Assembly (NCBI RefSeq): GCF_014851585.1
Contig: NZ_JACVAB010000002.1
Coordinates: 806,001 to 870,000, forward strand
Reading direction: 5' to 3'
Origin: Agrobacterium sp. AGB01
Lineage (GTDB): Bacteria > Pseudomonadota > Alphaproteobacteria > Rhizobiales > Rhizobiaceae
Length of the DNA: 64,000 nucleotides
The notes below the pieces were generated by a model. It ran no database searches. It was not told the DNA's origin and saw only the letters and a program-made list of their open reading frames with translations. Numbering within the stretch: position 1 is the first letter of the stretch; each line of letters opens with the position of its first letter. Both the position numbers and the translations under genes were made by a program. Below are positions 16,774-26,426 of the stretch, in pieces.

Positions 16774-17472
16774 TCAAGCGGGGATGATTCCAAGCAATAC
16801 GGCCTTGGCAACCGCTTGAAAGCGGTTGTTGGCGCTAAATTTCTGGATAATGCCCAATTCGATTTTCTGCAGTTCTTCGGTGCGCAGGCCAACGGCACGC
16901 GCCAGACGAACGGAGGCATAACCTTCCGCCATCAGTTCCAGGCATTTGCGTTCGATGTCGGTCAGTATGATCGTATCTTCAGGTGACGGGCCGGTTTGAA
17001 CCGTGTCATCATCGTCATCCGGTGCCAGCAGATTGCTGATCTGTTGCATTTGCCGGCGCATGGTTGAAAGATCAGCAGTCAGTTCGCGTTTGCGGTTGTT
17101 GAGCAAGTCTTCGAAAAGCGCTGTCGCTTCCCTTTGAGAATCCGCATCAGCCAGCTTTTCCATGAATTCCTGAATGACCGCAACAGGAATGCCCACTTCG
17201 CGGCAGGTGTTGACCAGCGCCATGACATTGACGTCGCGATGCGAATAGATGCGCATCAGGCCAGAACGGCGGGACGACAGCAGTCCTTTTTCCTCGTAGA
17301 AATGCAACGTTCTATGGGTGACGCCAAAAAGATTAGCCATCTCTGCTATTCCAACCGGCTCTGGCGGCAAGCGTAGGGATAGTTTGAGGTCTGGCAAGAA
17401 AATATGTTCGTCATAAAGCGACGACTTAGATTTCGCACGTATTTGACCGTCGGGCGTATTTTCCTTCTGCAT
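16774..17472 (-). CDS. MerR-type regulator with C-terminal LuxR-type HTH
   Basis: 232 residues with two different DNA-binding folds. A MerR winged helix occupies about residues 41-105 (VGIAEMANLFGVTHRTLHFY), then a coiled-coil-like stretch, an acidic linker (PDDDDDTVQ), and at residues 170-232 a LuxR/GerE helix-turn-helix: LTDIERKCLELMAEGY, later IQKFSANNRFQAVAKA. No metal-binding cysteines typical of metal-sensing MerR proteins are seen. The ATG at 17472 has a strong GGGGGAG ribosome site. It is divergent from pdxJ by 384 bases. The target genes are unknown. Confidence 0.85.
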   Translation of the reverse strand: MQKENTPDGQIRAKSKSSLYDEHIFLPDLKLSLRLPPEPVGIAEMANLFGVTHRTLHFYEEKGLLSSRRSGLMRIYSHRDVNVMALVNTCREVGIPVAVIQEFMEKLADADSQREATALFEDLLNNRKRELTADLSTMRRQMQQISNLLAPDDDDDTVQTGPSPEDTIILTDIERKCLELMAEGYASVRLARAVGLRTEELQKIELGIIQKFSANNRFQAVAKAVLLGIIPA

Positions 17473-17856
17473 AAGGTCTCCCCCCTCCATGCGTGAATAT
17501 CTTTACAGCATTCCTTCTTGATCAGTCGCTACATTCCATGAATGAACCGCGCGAGATTGGCCCTCTCGCGTGTCTGGTCTTTCATCGTTGATGTCTGAAG
17601 TGAAATGTTTGCCTGGCGCAATCATGAGGTGTGCCACTCACAAGGCGAGCGTCGTTTGTGTGATTGGTCCTATGGCCGGAAACATCTCTCACGGGCGGCA
17701 TTCCTTTCAGCGGATTGCGCGAATTTAGCATAATGAACCCATTTCTGATTCTGTTCCATGCCGAATACATTTTTTCCTGGTTGTTGCCCTTCTGTTACTG
17801 CATCCTTGATAAAAGAGAGTACTCACTCCTGATTTGCTTTTCCAAGGGCTGCCGTC
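17473..17856. other. Divergent intergenic region between MerR/LuxR gene and pdxJ
   Basis: 384 bases without a convincing gene. On the + strand, TTGCCC at 17784-17789 and GATAAA at 17808-17813 (18 bases apart) form a candidate pdxJ promoter. The MerR/LuxR gene's own promoter must also lie here. No clear spaced palindrome of the MerR type was found. Confidence 0.4.
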
Positions 17857-18612
17857 ATGCCAACCACTTTATCCGTTAATCTCAATGCCATAGCTATGCT
17901 GCGCAACAGGCGCGATCTGCCCTGGCCGGATGTCGAGCATTTTGGCCGACTGGCGCTTCAGGCCGGTGCCAGCGGTCTGACGGTGCATCCGCGGCCAGAC
18001 CAGCGCCATATTCGGTTTTCCGATTTGCCTGTGTTGCGCGCGCTGATTGATGACGAGTTCCCGCAGGCGGAGTTCAACATTGAGGGATATCCAACGGAAG
18101 AATTTCTGTTGCTGTGCGAACAGGCACAGCCTGAACAGGTGACATTGGTGCCGGATGATCCGTCGCAGGCCACGTCCGACCATGGTTGGGATTTTCACAA
18201 ACATTCAAGTCTCCTCAAGGAAACCGTGGCGCGTCTTAAAGCCAGTGGCATGCGCGTGTCGCTGTTTGCCGATGGTGACGGAGACCGCTCTGCCGTGGAA
18301 CTGGCTGCTGAAACCGGTGCCGCACGTATCGAGCTTTACACTGGCCCGTTTGGTGGCTGTTATGATGATCCGGCAAAAGAGGCAGTACTGCTTGAGGCTT
18401 TGGGCCAGACGGCCGATCACGCCAGGGCGCTAGGGCTTGCGGTCAATGCTGGTCATGACCTGACGGTTGCCAATCTACCGGCGCTGGTCAAGCGCATTCC
18501 TTATTTGGCCGAGGTCTCCATCGGTCACGGGCTGACTGCGGATGCTCTGGAATATGGCATGGTTGAGACGGTGCGGCGTTTTTGCCGCGCCTGCGGTCAG
18601 GATATTTCATAA
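17857..18612 (+). CDS. pdxJ: Pyridoxine 5'-phosphate synthase
   Basis: 251-residue TIM-barrel enzyme that joins deoxyxylulose phosphate and 3-amino-1-hydroxyacetone phosphate in the last ring-closing step of vitamin B6 synthesis. Characteristic motifs are [15 protein letters not shown] at the start, [12 protein letters not shown] (catalytic His and Arg), [11 protein letters not shown], and [13 protein letters not shown] with [11 protein letters not shown] near the end. Length is normal. The usual partner acpS is not next to it. Confidence 0.95.
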   Translation: MPTTLSVNLNAIAMLRNRRDLPWPDVEHFGRLALQAGASGLTVHPRPDQRHIRFSDLPVLRALIDDEFPQAEFNIEGYPTEEFLLLCEQAQPEQVTLVPDDPSQATSDHGWDFHKHSSLLKETVARLKASGMRVSLFADGDGDRSAVELAAETGAARIELYTGPFGGCYDDPAKEAVLLEALGQTADHARALGLAVNAGHDLTVANLPALVKRIPYLAEVSIGHGLTADALEYGMVETVRRFCRACGQDIS

Positions 18613-18642
18613 CTATTGTCAAGTTTTGGCTTTATAAATTGG

Positions 18643-18672
18643 GCCTGCGCATTCCCATGCGCGGGCTTTATT
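18643..18672 (+). terminator. Terminator after pdxJ
   Basis: GCCTGCGCAT and ATGCGCGGGC form a ten-pair stem (one G-U) with loop TCCC, followed by TTTATTTATT. The T-run is interrupted but adequate. Confidence 0.75.
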
Positions 18673-18695
18673 TATTATGACCAAGGGGCAGTTTT

Positions 18696-19961
18696 ATGCA
18701 GGAACATCATGTCGTTGTTGTCGGAGGCGGGTTTGGCGGGCTTCAGCTTGTACATGGGCTGAAAGGCGCTCCTGTTCGCATAACGCTGATCGACCGACGC
18801 AATCATCACCTGTTCCAGCCACTGCTCTACCAAGTCGCATCCACCGTTCTTGCCACATCCGAAATCGCTTGGCCTATTCGCCTGCTGTACAAGGACCGCA
18901 AAGAGGTCACCACGCTGTTGACTGAGGTGACCGGCGTCGACCGTACGGCAAAAACCGTGCAGTTGAAGACCGGTGAAAACATCGGATACGACACGCTGGT
19001 TCTGGCAACCGGTGCACGCCATGCCTATTTTGGCAATGACCAGTGGGAAAGCGTGGCGCCGGGTCTGAAGACCCTGGAGGATGCCACAACGTTACGCCGT
19101 CGTTTGCTGCTGGCCTTTGAAAAGGCCGAGCTCAGCAACGACCCGGCGGAGCGCGAAGCGCTTTTGACCTTCGTCATTATCGGCGCTGGCCCGACCGGTG
19201 TGGAAATGGCCGGCATGATTGCCGAATTGGCGCATAAAATTCTTCCACCGGAATTCCGCCGTGTTGATACCACCAAAGCCAAGGTCATTCTGGTGGAGGC
19301 TGGTCCACGTGTATTGCCGGTGTTTACCGAAGACCTTTCCGCTTATGCCAAGGATGCGCTGGAAAAGCTTGGCGTACAGGTTTCGCTTGGCACACCGGTT
19401 ACAGCCTGCACGGATGAAGGTGTGACAATTGGAGATCGTTTTGTGGCGTGCCGCACCGTGGTGTGGGCGGCAGGCGTGCAGGCATCTCCCGCCGCGCAAT
19501 GGCTTGGCATCGCCGCCGACCGGGCAGGGCGCGCCATTGTCGGGCCAGACCTGACCATTGAGGGTGATCCTGATGTGTTCGTGATTGGTGATACGGCCGC
19601 CGTAACGCAGCAAAGTGGCAAGCCGGTGCCGGGTATAGCGCCAGCGGCAAAACAGCAGGGTAGTTATGTTGCGAGACTCATCGTTGCCCGTCTGACTGGC
19701 GTGCCATTCACAGCACCGTTTCGTTACAGGCATCAGGGCAATCTGGCGACGATCGGTAAACGTGCGGCCGTTATCGACTTCGGCAAGTTCAGCCTCAAGG
19801 GCGGGCTTGCCTGGTGGATCTGGGGTCTTGCCCACATCTACTTCCTGATCGGCACGCGCTCGCGTCTTGCGGTGGCATGGAGCTGGTTGTGGATCTATCT
19901 TAGCGGTCAGCACAGCGCCCGCCTGATTACCCAGAAAGAAACTCTCAAAGACGAGGCGTGA
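18696..19961 (+). CDS. NDH-2-like NAD(P)/FAD-dependent oxidoreductase
   Basis: 421-residue flavoprotein of the type II NADH dehydrogenase family, which passes electrons from NADH to quinone without pumping protons. The FAD motif VVVGGGFGGLQ opens the protein; the NAD motif FVIIGAGPTGVEMAG lies near residue 160; VFVIGDTAAV is the second FAD contact. The C-terminal 60 residues contain an amphipathic/hydrophobic membrane-binding region (GGLAWWIWGLAHIYFLIG). A good AAGGGG ribosome site is present. It is flanked by terminators on both sides and so is monocistronic. Confidence 0.88.
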   Translation: MQEHHVVVVGGGFGGLQLVHGLKGAPVRITLIDRRNHHLFQPLLYQVASTVLATSEIAWPIRLLYKDRKEVTTLLTEVTGVDRTAKTVQLKTGENIGYDTLVLATGARHAYFGNDQWESVAPGLKTLEDATTLRRRLLLAFEKAELSNDPAEREALLTFVIIGAGPTGVEMAGMIAELAHKILPPEFRRVDTTKAKVILVEAGPRVLPVFTEDLSAYAKDALEKLGVQVSLGTPVTACTDEGVTIGDRFVACRTVVWAAGVQASPAAQWLGIAADRAGRAIVGPDLTIEGDPDVFVIGDTAAVTQQSGKPVPGIAPAAKQQGSYVARLIVARLTGVPFTAPFRYRHQGNLATIGKRAAVIDFGKFSLKGGLAWWIWGLAHIYFLIGTRSRLAVAWSWLWIYLSGQHSARLITQKETLKDEA

Positions 19962-19986
19962 CACCACGCGTCTGATACAAACACAA

Positions 19987-20019
19987 AAGGGGCAGGATGC
20001 ATATCGCATCCTGCCCCTT
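19987..20019. terminator. Bidirectional terminator between NDH-2-like and ADH genes
   Basis: AAGGGGCAGGATGC (19987-20000) and GCATCCTGCCCCTT (20006-20019) form a perfect 14-pair stem with a five-base loop, with A and T runs on the two flanks. It serves both convergent genes. Confidence 0.88.
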
Positions 20020-20044
20020 GTTTATTCAGACCATTGGTCAGCAA

Positions 20045-21091
20045 TCAGGCTGGAAGTGTCGCCATGTCGATGACGAAGCGGTAACGAACGTCGCTCTTCA
20101 GCACCCGCTCATAGGCTTCGTTGACGTCCTTGATGTCGATCTTTTCAATTTCCGAGACAATGTTGTGCTTGCCGCAGAAATCCAGCATTTCCTGGGTTTC
20201 CTTGATCGAACCGATCATCGAACCGGACAGGCTTCTTGCGCCGACGATAAGCGAGAAGGCGTGAACCGGAATGGCATGCTCAGGCGCGCCAACCACAACC
20301 ATGCTGCCCTTTGGCTTCAACAGACCGAGATAAGCGTTCCAGTCGATGGCCACACCTGCGGTGCAGATAATCAGGTCAAATGTACCGGCCAGCTTTTCGA
20401 AGGTCGATGCGTCGCTGGTGGCATAATATTCCTTCGCGCCGAGCTTAAGGCCATCTTCACGCTTGGAAAGCGTTTGCGAAAGCACTGTCACGTCTGCGCC
20501 CAGTGCAGCACCGAGCTTTACGCCCATGTGGCCAAGACCACCCATGCCGACAATGGCAACTTTCTTGCCCGGACCGGCTTCCCAACGACGAAGCGGCGAG
20601 TAAAGCGTGATACCGGCGCACAGCAGTGGTGCGGAGGCGTCGAGCGGCAGGTTGTCCGGGATCGACAGGACATAACCTTCCTTGACAACGATATGGTCGG
20701 AGTAACCGCCCTGCGTTCTGGTTTTTCCATCAGCATCGTTGTCGTTATAGGTCTGGACCAAACCTGGCATGTAGTGTTCGTTGTCGAGATCGCGGGTTGC
20801 GCAGCCGACACAGCTGTCCACGAAGCAGCCAACGCCGACGTGATCGCCGACCTTGAAGCGTGTGACCTTGGAACCGACAGCCTTGACGACGCCGGCAATC
20901 TCGTGGCCAGGAACGATTGGGAAAACGGCGTTTTTCCATTCGTTGCGAACAGTGTGAATGTCGGAGTGGCAGATGCCCGCATATTTGATGTCGATGACAA
21001 CGTCATCGTCATTCGGCTCGCGACGTTCAAAGGTAAAAGGAGTGAGTGGCTTAGACGCATCCGTCGCAGCATAACCTCTTGCAATAGCCAT
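20045..21091 (-). CDS. Zinc-type NAD(P)-dependent alcohol dehydrogenase (YahK-like)
   Basis: 348-residue medium-chain dehydrogenase of the cinnamyl-alcohol/YahK group, which reduces aldehydes with NADPH. Catalytic zinc ligands are seen in GICHSD (Cys 41) and PGHE (His 63), and the Rossmann motif is [13 protein letters not shown]. In the structural-zinc lobe only two of the four usual cysteines are kept (Cys 94 and Cys 97); the third and fourth positions are Arg 100 and Met 108. The ATG at 21091 follows AAAGGAAA; the frame runs further upstream without a ribosome site. It is divergent from an AraC-type gene that may control it. Confidence 0.9.
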   Translation of the reverse strand: MAIARGYAATDASKPLTPFTFERREPNDDDVVIDIKYAGICHSDIHTVRNEWKNAVFPIVPGHEIAGVVKAVGSKVTRFKVGDHVGVGCFVDSCVGCATRDLDNEHYMPGLVQTYNDNDADGKTRTQGGYSDHIVVKEGYVLSIPDNLPLDASAPLLCAGITLYSPLRRWEAGPGKKVAIVGMGGLGHMGVKLGAALGADVTVLSQTLSKREDGLKLGAKEYYATSDASTFEKLAGTFDLIICTAGVAIDWNAYLGLLKPKGSMVVVGAPEHAIPVHAFSLIVGARSLSGSMIGSIKETQEMLDFCGKHNIVSEIEKIDIKDVNEAYERVLKSDVRYRFVIDMATLPA

Positions 21092-21279
21092 CTGAAGTTT
21101 CCTTTCAGGTTTGGGAAAGCGATGGCGGATACTGCAATGAAAATGCGCTGTGCCGTTAGAGCGATCCTCCAGCCTTTTTGCACGATCCTGCAAATTGAAT
21201 GGGCGTGGCCTTTGCGAAAGGGCCGCCGTAATCTAGATGTAGCCTACCGGATCCGTTCTTTCTCGAAGAGACTTGACCA

Positions 21280-22188
21280 ATGACGCTGCCTTTTAGCCCC
21301 TATCATGAAATCGCTTCGATCGCTGCGCGTTACGCGCCTGTTGACGGAGAGGTGCAGACGGCCGTCGACGGTCTGGGTATCAGCAAACGCTCGTCACCAA
21401 GTGCGCCGTGCCACGGTAGCTACCGTCCTTGTCTTGCGATGGTGATTCAAGGCGCTAAAAGCCTGCAACTGGGTACAGACACCATCAATTATGCGGCGGG
21501 TGACTATCTGCTGAGTTCGCTGGACCTACCTGTCGCATGGCGTGTGGTCGAGGCCAGCGAACAAGTTCCGCATTTCTGCATCACGCTTGCCATCAGCGGT
21601 GAAAAAGTGCTGGATCTTATGACCCGCGCCCATATCCGGCGGCGTGCAGAGACTGCAACCGGCCAGCGGGGCATTGTCGTCAACGCGGCAACACCGGAAC
21701 TTCTCGATGCAACCACAAGGTTGCTCCGTTTGCTTGATCGTCCATCCGACATTCCAGCCATGGCGCCGCTGATAGAAGAGGAAATCCTCTACCGCGTGTT
21801 GACTGGGCCAGCTGGTGAGCAATTGATGGGCATCGTTGCGGCCGACACACATGGTAACCGCATTGCCCGTGCCATTGCCTGGCTGCGCGAGAACTTTGCC
21901 CGCCAGTTACGGATTGAAGACCTTGCCGATCATGTCGGCATGAGCGTGTCGTCCTTTCATCACCACTTCAAGGCAATCACCGCAATGACACCTGTGCAGT
22001 ACCAGAAACAGCTTCGCCTGCAGGAAGCACGGCGGTTGATGTTGCTGGAACGGCTAGACGCCGGCACTGCTGGTCACCGTGTCGGTTACCAAAGCCCCTC
22101 GCAGTTCAGCCGGGAATACAGCCGTGTCTACGGCCTGTCGCCAGCCCGCGATGTTGAGGCGTCACGCGAAAGCATGGCTGCGGAATAA
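21280..22188 (+). CDS. AraC family regulator (AraC_N type)
   Basis: 302 residues. The N-terminal cupin-like effector domain of the AraC_N family covers about residues 20-180 (SYRPCLAMVIQGAKSLQLG, YLLSSLDLPV). The C-terminal double helix-turn-helix includes LRIEDLADHVGMSVSSFHHH and the second HTH ending VGYQSPSQFSREYSRVYG. This family is often divergent from an alcohol dehydrogenase or oxidoreductase gene, as here, and is inferred to activate the neighbouring dehydrogenase gene. Confidence 0.9.
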   Translation: MTLPFSPYHEIASIAARYAPVDGEVQTAVDGLGISKRSSPSAPCHGSYRPCLAMVIQGAKSLQLGTDTINYAAGDYLLSSLDLPVAWRVVEASEQVPHFCITLAISGEKVLDLMTRAHIRRRAETATGQRGIVVNAATPELLDATTRLLRLLDRPSDIPAMAPLIEEEILYRVLTGPAGEQLMGIVAADTHGNRIARAIAWLRENFARQLRIEDLADHVGMSVSSFHHHFKAITAMTPVQYQKQLRLQEARRLMLLERLDAGTAGHRVGYQSPSQFSREYSRVYGLSPARDVEASRESMAAE

Positions 22189-22290
22189 CGAGACTGGATG
22201 CCGCAAGGTTATTACGTGGCGATTCGGGTATGTTTAGAATCTGTTGGCGCGGTTTCTTCGAGTAAATCACGACAGAAAAACCGAAATGCA

Positions 22291-22323
22291 AAAGGCGGCA
22301 GGTGTTGGCCTGCCTCCTTTTTT
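22291..22323. terminator. Terminator between AraC gene and QOR2-like gene
   Basis: AGGCGGCAGG pairs with CCTGCCTCCT (one mismatch) around a six-base loop, followed by seven T on the + side and A on the other side. It can serve both convergent genes. Confidence 0.75.
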
Positions 22324-22347
22324 GTGCGTTCAGAAACCTTGATGGAA

Positions 22348-23232
22348 TCAGCCGATCAGGGCTGCCTTGTTGGCCTTGAAGTAATCAGCCGCAGACTGCG
22401 GCTTTTCGCCGGTCAACGTTTCGTAGTCATTGGTGACGCCATCGAAGTTGCCCGCACGAATATTTGCATCGGCCGATACAAGCATGTCGGCGACGAAACC
22501 GGGAAGACCTGCGCCTTCAATGCCCTGCTTCAGTTGCTCGTCATTGATCTGGACGACGGCCAGCGGTTTGCCGGTAGCGGCGGTGATCAGGGCGGCGACC
22601 TCATCGGCATTCAGCGACTGCGGACCAGTGATGGTGTAGGTCTTGTTTTCTGCCTTGCCCTTGGCAAGGGCAGCGGCGGCTGCACGGGCGCAATCGTCAC
22701 GCGAAATGTTGGGAACCTTGCCGGTGCCGCTTGAGGTGAACCACTGTCCGGTCTGCAGGTTGTGCGGCATGGCATGTAGGTAGTTGTCGTTATACCAGGC
22801 ATTGCGGATGATGGTATAGGGCAGGCCGCTCGCCTTCACGGCCTGTTCTGTGCCGAGATGGTCAGGTGCAAAGGTAACCAGCGATTTGTCCGGGTTTGGC
22901 ATGGACGTGTAAAGCACATGTTTTACGCCGGCCTTGGCCGCGGCATTAACGGCTGATGTGTGCTGCTTGAGGCGCTGGCCGGGCACGGCAAGAGCGTCGG
23001 TGGAGATGATCAGCAGCTTGTCGATGCCGGAAAAAGCTGCTGTCAGAGAGGCTTCATCATCAAAATCAGCCTTGCGGGTTTCAACGCCCTTGGCAGCGAA
23101 ATCGACGAGCTTGGATGTGTCGCGGCTGGCGGCGACGATGTCGGATGCAGGCACCTTGTAAGTCTCCAGAAGATGCTGAATGACGGCTTTACCAAGCTGG
23201 CCTGCTGCTCCGGTGACGAGAATTTTGCTCAT
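22348..23232 (-). CDS. NmrA-like/QOR2-type NAD(P)H oxidoreductase
   Basis: 294-residue atypical short-chain dehydrogenase like E. coli quinone oxidoreductase 2. The Rossmann motif GAAGQLGKAV starts at residue 8; KHVLYTSMPN and LPYTIIRNAWYNDNYL are characteristic segments. It probably reduces quinones with NADPH. The ATG at 23232 is chosen because the N-terminal strand MSKILVTGAAG starts there; the longer frame encodes non-conserved sequence. It is divergent from an HxlR regulator gene. Confidence 0.88.
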   Translation of the reverse strand: MSKILVTGAAGQLGKAVIQHLLETYKVPASDIVAASRDTSKLVDFAAKGVETRKADFDDEASLTAAFSGIDKLLIISTDALAVPGQRLKQHTSAVNAAAKAGVKHVLYTSMPNPDKSLVTFAPDHLGTEQAVKASGLPYTIIRNAWYNDNYLHAMPHNLQTGQWFTSSGTGKVPNISRDDCARAAAAALAKGKAENKTYTITGPQSLNADEVAALITAATGKPLAVVQINDEQLKQGIEGAGLPGFVADMLVSADANIRAGNFDGVTNDYETLTGEKPQSAADYFKANKAALIG

Positions 23233-23392
23233 GGCGTGTTTCCTTGTTTGGTTTCGTGTGGCGCTGGTTTGCGTGTTATGAGCGGCGGCTTGTTTTGCTG
23301 CTCTCAAAAAGAGACCAAGGCTAAAATAGGAATTGACCGTGTGCTGTAAAGAAGGCACTTTCGGGGTAGATCGTTACCAAAAGGGAACCACC

Positions 23393-23797
23393 ATGGATGC
23401 GCCAACTTCCGGCTTCAAACCGAAAAACAGCGGCACTATCGATTATTCGGCGCTGGATTTCGACAATTGCCCGGTGCGTGATCTTCTCAGCCAGATTGGT
23501 GGCAAGTGGGCAACTCTGCTTTTGGAGGCCTTGGCTGAAAAACCCTATCGTTTCGGTCAGTTACGGCGCATGGTGCCCGATATTTCGCAGCGGATGCTAA
23601 CGCAGACTTTGCGTGATTTGCAGCGCGACGGTTATGTCGAACGTGAGGTTTTCCCGACAAAGCCGCCAAGCGTTGAATATCGCATGACGCCGCTCGGGCA
23701 TTCGCTTTATGAACCTGTGTCGAAGGTTATCCTTTGGGCGCTGGAAAACCAGCATGCTGTGCGGACTGCGCGTGCCGAATTCGACAAGGCTGTCTGA
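23393..23797 (+). CDS. HxlR family transcriptional regulator
   Basis: 134-residue winged-helix regulator with the family signature CPVRDLLSQIGGKWATLLLEAL, followed by FGQLRRMVPDISQRMLTQTLRDL and RMTPLGHSL. One cysteine (in NCPVRD) is the position used for redox sensing in QorR/YodB-type members. The ATG at 23393 follows AAAGGGAA. It is divergent from the quinone oxidoreductase gene, the classical arrangement in which the HxlR protein represses that gene. The redox role is inference from the family. Confidence 0.9.
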   Translation: MDAPTSGFKPKNSGTIDYSALDFDNCPVRDLLSQIGGKWATLLLEALAEKPYRFGQLRRMVPDISQRMLTQTLRDLQRDGYVEREVFPTKPPSVEYRMTPLGHSLYEPVSKVILWALENQHAVRTARAEFDKAV

Positions 23798-23877
23798 CTG
23801 CCGCGAAAGCGAGATTGGTTGCGTCGCAGCTTTTATGCTGCGCTGCGCCAAATCGTAACGTTCTCTTAAAAAATATC

Positions 23878-23906
23878 TTGACCCGGACAAGGCATTCTCT
23901 TATCCA
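23878..23906 (+). promoter_or_regulatory. Candidate promoter of the TetR gene
   Basis: TTGACC at 23878-23883 and TATCCA at 23901-23906 are 17 bases apart. The predicted start is about 23913, directly in front of the operator-like repeats. Confidence 0.5.
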
Positions 23907-23914
23907 TCGCCAGA

Positions 23915-23941
23915 ACCGTACTGTACGGTACTAATCCGTAC
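23915..23941. promoter_or_regulatory. Operator-like repeats before the TetR gene
   Basis: ACCGTAC-T-GTACGGT (23915-23929) is a perfect 7-1-7 palindrome. A third half-site CCGTAC lies at 23936-23941. The three half-sites cover the predicted transcription start of the TetR gene, consistent with autorepression. The sequence pattern is seen directly; binding is inference. Confidence 0.65.
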
Positions 23942-23957
23942 TTCTGGAGTGAATGCC

Positions 23958-24581
23958 GTGACAACCGATCCAATCACAACACAGGAATTTTCGCCGCGTC
24001 AGAACGCTGTTCTGGAGCAGGCTTTGAAATTGCTTGTCGAGGGTGGGGATAAAGCGCTGACCACATCCGGTCTGGCACGCGCGGCCAACTGTTCCAAGGA
24101 AAGCCTGTATAAGTGGTTTGGCGACCGTGATGGTCTGCTGGCTGCGATGATCACCTTTCAGCAGAGCAAGGTCCGCACAATCGAGCGTACCGGTGAACGC
24201 CTCAGCGTTGAGCAGCTGAAAGAACATCTTGACGTTTTTGCCCATGATTTGCTGGACGTTCTGGCAGGCGACGTTTCGCTGGCGCTGAACCGTCTGGCGG
24301 TCGGGCAGAGCAGCCGTGACGGCTCCAAGCTTGGCACGCTGCTTCTGGAGCGCGGCCGTCGCCAGATCGACCGTCGCGCCAAGGCTCTGCTGGAGACGGG
24401 GCGTCGCTCCGGCCTACTTCGCATCGATGACGTCGAAGAGGCTTATCGCATGTTTTACGGTCTTATCGTCTCGGATCTGCATGTTCGCATGCTGCTGGGC
24501 GAGGCACCGGAAAAGGATTTCGCACCACGGGCAAGAAAGGCCGTTACGGCATTTCTGACGCTCTATGGTGTGCAGAAATAA
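23958..24581 (+). CDS. TetR/AcrR family transcriptional regulator
   Basis: 207 residues from a GTG start at 23958, chosen because the CTGGAG ribosome site sits eight bases before it. The N-terminal helix-turn-helix contains GGDKALTTSGLARAANCSKE and SLYKWFGDRDGLLAAM. The C-terminal ligand domain ends with EAPEKDFAPRARKAVTAF. The ligand is unknown. It lies 70 bases upstream of ilvC in the same direction; cotranscription is possible, but ilvC has its own ribosome site and the operator faces only this gene. Confidence 0.88.
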   Translation: MTTDPITTQEFSPRQNAVLEQALKLLVEGGDKALTTSGLARAANCSKESLYKWFGDRDGLLAAMITFQQSKVRTIERTGERLSVEQLKEHLDVFAHDLLDVLAGDVSLALNRLAVGQSSRDGSKLGTLLLERGRRQIDRRAKALLETGRRSGLLRIDDVEEAYRMFYGLIVSDLHVRMLLGEAPEKDFAPRARKAVTAFLTLYGVQK

Positions 24582-24633
24582 TCACGCGGCTGCGGGACAG
24601 GGCTGCCTTCCCGCACCGTCTCAACCTGATTAG

Positions 24634-25671
<1,038 letters not shown>

Positions 25672-25721
25672 GCCATTGGCCGATCCCTGTTTGTTGTTTG
25701 CGTGCCTGCGGCATCGTGGGT

Positions 25722-25769
25722 CTCGGCAAGAACAGGTGGTTGACAAAGCTGTCAACTAAGCCATTTGCT
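25722..25769 (+). repeat. Degenerate copy of the ilvC 3' end
   Basis: The 48 bases here closely match the last codons and first post-stop bases of ilvC (25633-25680). Shared blocks include ACAAGCTG-type and GCTGT-AACTAAGCCATT segments, with scattered substitutions and one missing base that shifts the frame. The copy has no start codon and is not translated in the ilvC frame. It looks like the remnant of a tandem duplication or of replacement by a related ilvC. Confidence 0.8.
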
Positions 25770-25785
25770 TAGGTTGAATTGATAG

Positions 25786-25814
25786 AGGCCGGGGCGAAAG
25801 CTCTGGCCTTTTTT
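25786..25814 (+). terminator. Terminator after ilvC
   Basis: AGGCCGGGGC pairs with GCTCTGGCCT (ten pairs including G-U pairs) around a GAAA tetraloop, followed by six T. It lies after the duplicated ilvC tail, so the copy is transcribed as part of the 3' UTR. Confidence 0.85.
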
Positions 25815-25833
25815 GTTGCGTCACTTAACTTGG

Positions 25834-25920
25834 CGTCATCCTCGGGCTTGTCCCGAGGATCTGCTGACGTTGCGATTTGGGTGAAGGGGTTAGATCCTCA
25901 GGACAAGCCCTGACATGACG
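25834..25920. repeat. REP-like palindromic intergenic repeat
   Basis: The unit opens with CGTCATCCTCGGGCTTGTCC and closes with an imperfect inverted copy ending GACATGACG. Inside the left arm, ATCCTCGGG and CCCGAGGAT form a nine-pair hairpin. Elements with this ATCCTCGGGCTTG core are scattered in intergenic regions of many alphaproteobacteria. It is followed by a run of eight G/C-rich bases. No transposase or RAYT gene is nearby. Confidence 0.7.
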
Positions 25921-26034
25921 GCGTCGGGGGGGGCGCAGGGGTGAGCAAGGTAGTCGCCAGTCGCTGCTTCCTTTATTGTGAAACCCGGTAAAAACTGGTC
26001 TGATAAACCCCGATAAAACAGACAGGGCAGCCTT

Positions 26035-26424
26035 ATGCGCGACGCAGATGTGTCTCTAACAAAAGAAGATTGGGATGCCATCCGCAGGCTGGAAGAGTGC
26101 CTGTGGATCGGCGAGACGCGTTTTGACAACGCGTTGATGGACAAGGTGTTTGCTGCCGACTTTTTTGAATTCGGCCGCTCAGGCAAGACCTATGCGCGTG
26201 CGGAGATGTTTTTTGATACGCATTCTGCAGAAGTAATTGATGCGACCATTCCGCTACCAGAATTCCATGCTCGTCATCTGTCTGCGGATGTCGTGCAGGT
26301 GACCTATGTCAGCGAAGTCAGATACGGTGAGAACATCGAGCGCGCTAACCGATCGTCAATCTGGAGCCGGGAGGGCGCAGGTTGGCAGTTGCGTTTTCAT
26401 CAGGGCACGCCAATCCCGGTTTGA
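26035..26424 (+). CDS. DUF4440/NTF2-like small protein
   Basis: 129 residues with the NTF2-like alpha+beta cone fold pattern of DUF4440: an N-terminal helix (DWDAIRRLEECLW), a mid segment FFEFGRSGKTYARAE, and a closing strand pair SSIWSREGAGWQLRFHQGTP. Members bind small ligands or act as minor enzymes; no catalytic set is evident. It stands alone after the palindromic repeat and before a terminator hairpin. Confidence 0.8.
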   Translation: MRDADVSLTKEDWDAIRRLEECLWIGETRFDNALMDKVFAADFFEFGRSGKTYARAEMFFDTHSAEVIDATIPLPEFHARHLSADVVQVTYVSEVRYGENIERANRSSIWSREGAGWQLRFHQGTPIPV

Positions 26425-26426
26425 AG

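Noticed and set aside
19997-21283. 428-codon rightward ORF opposite the alcohol dehydrogenase gene
   Set aside because: Antisense shadow; it begins within a terminator stem.
25672-25785. A second complete ilvC gene
   Set aside because: Only about 48 bases match, with a frame-shifting deletion; the rest of the gene is absent.
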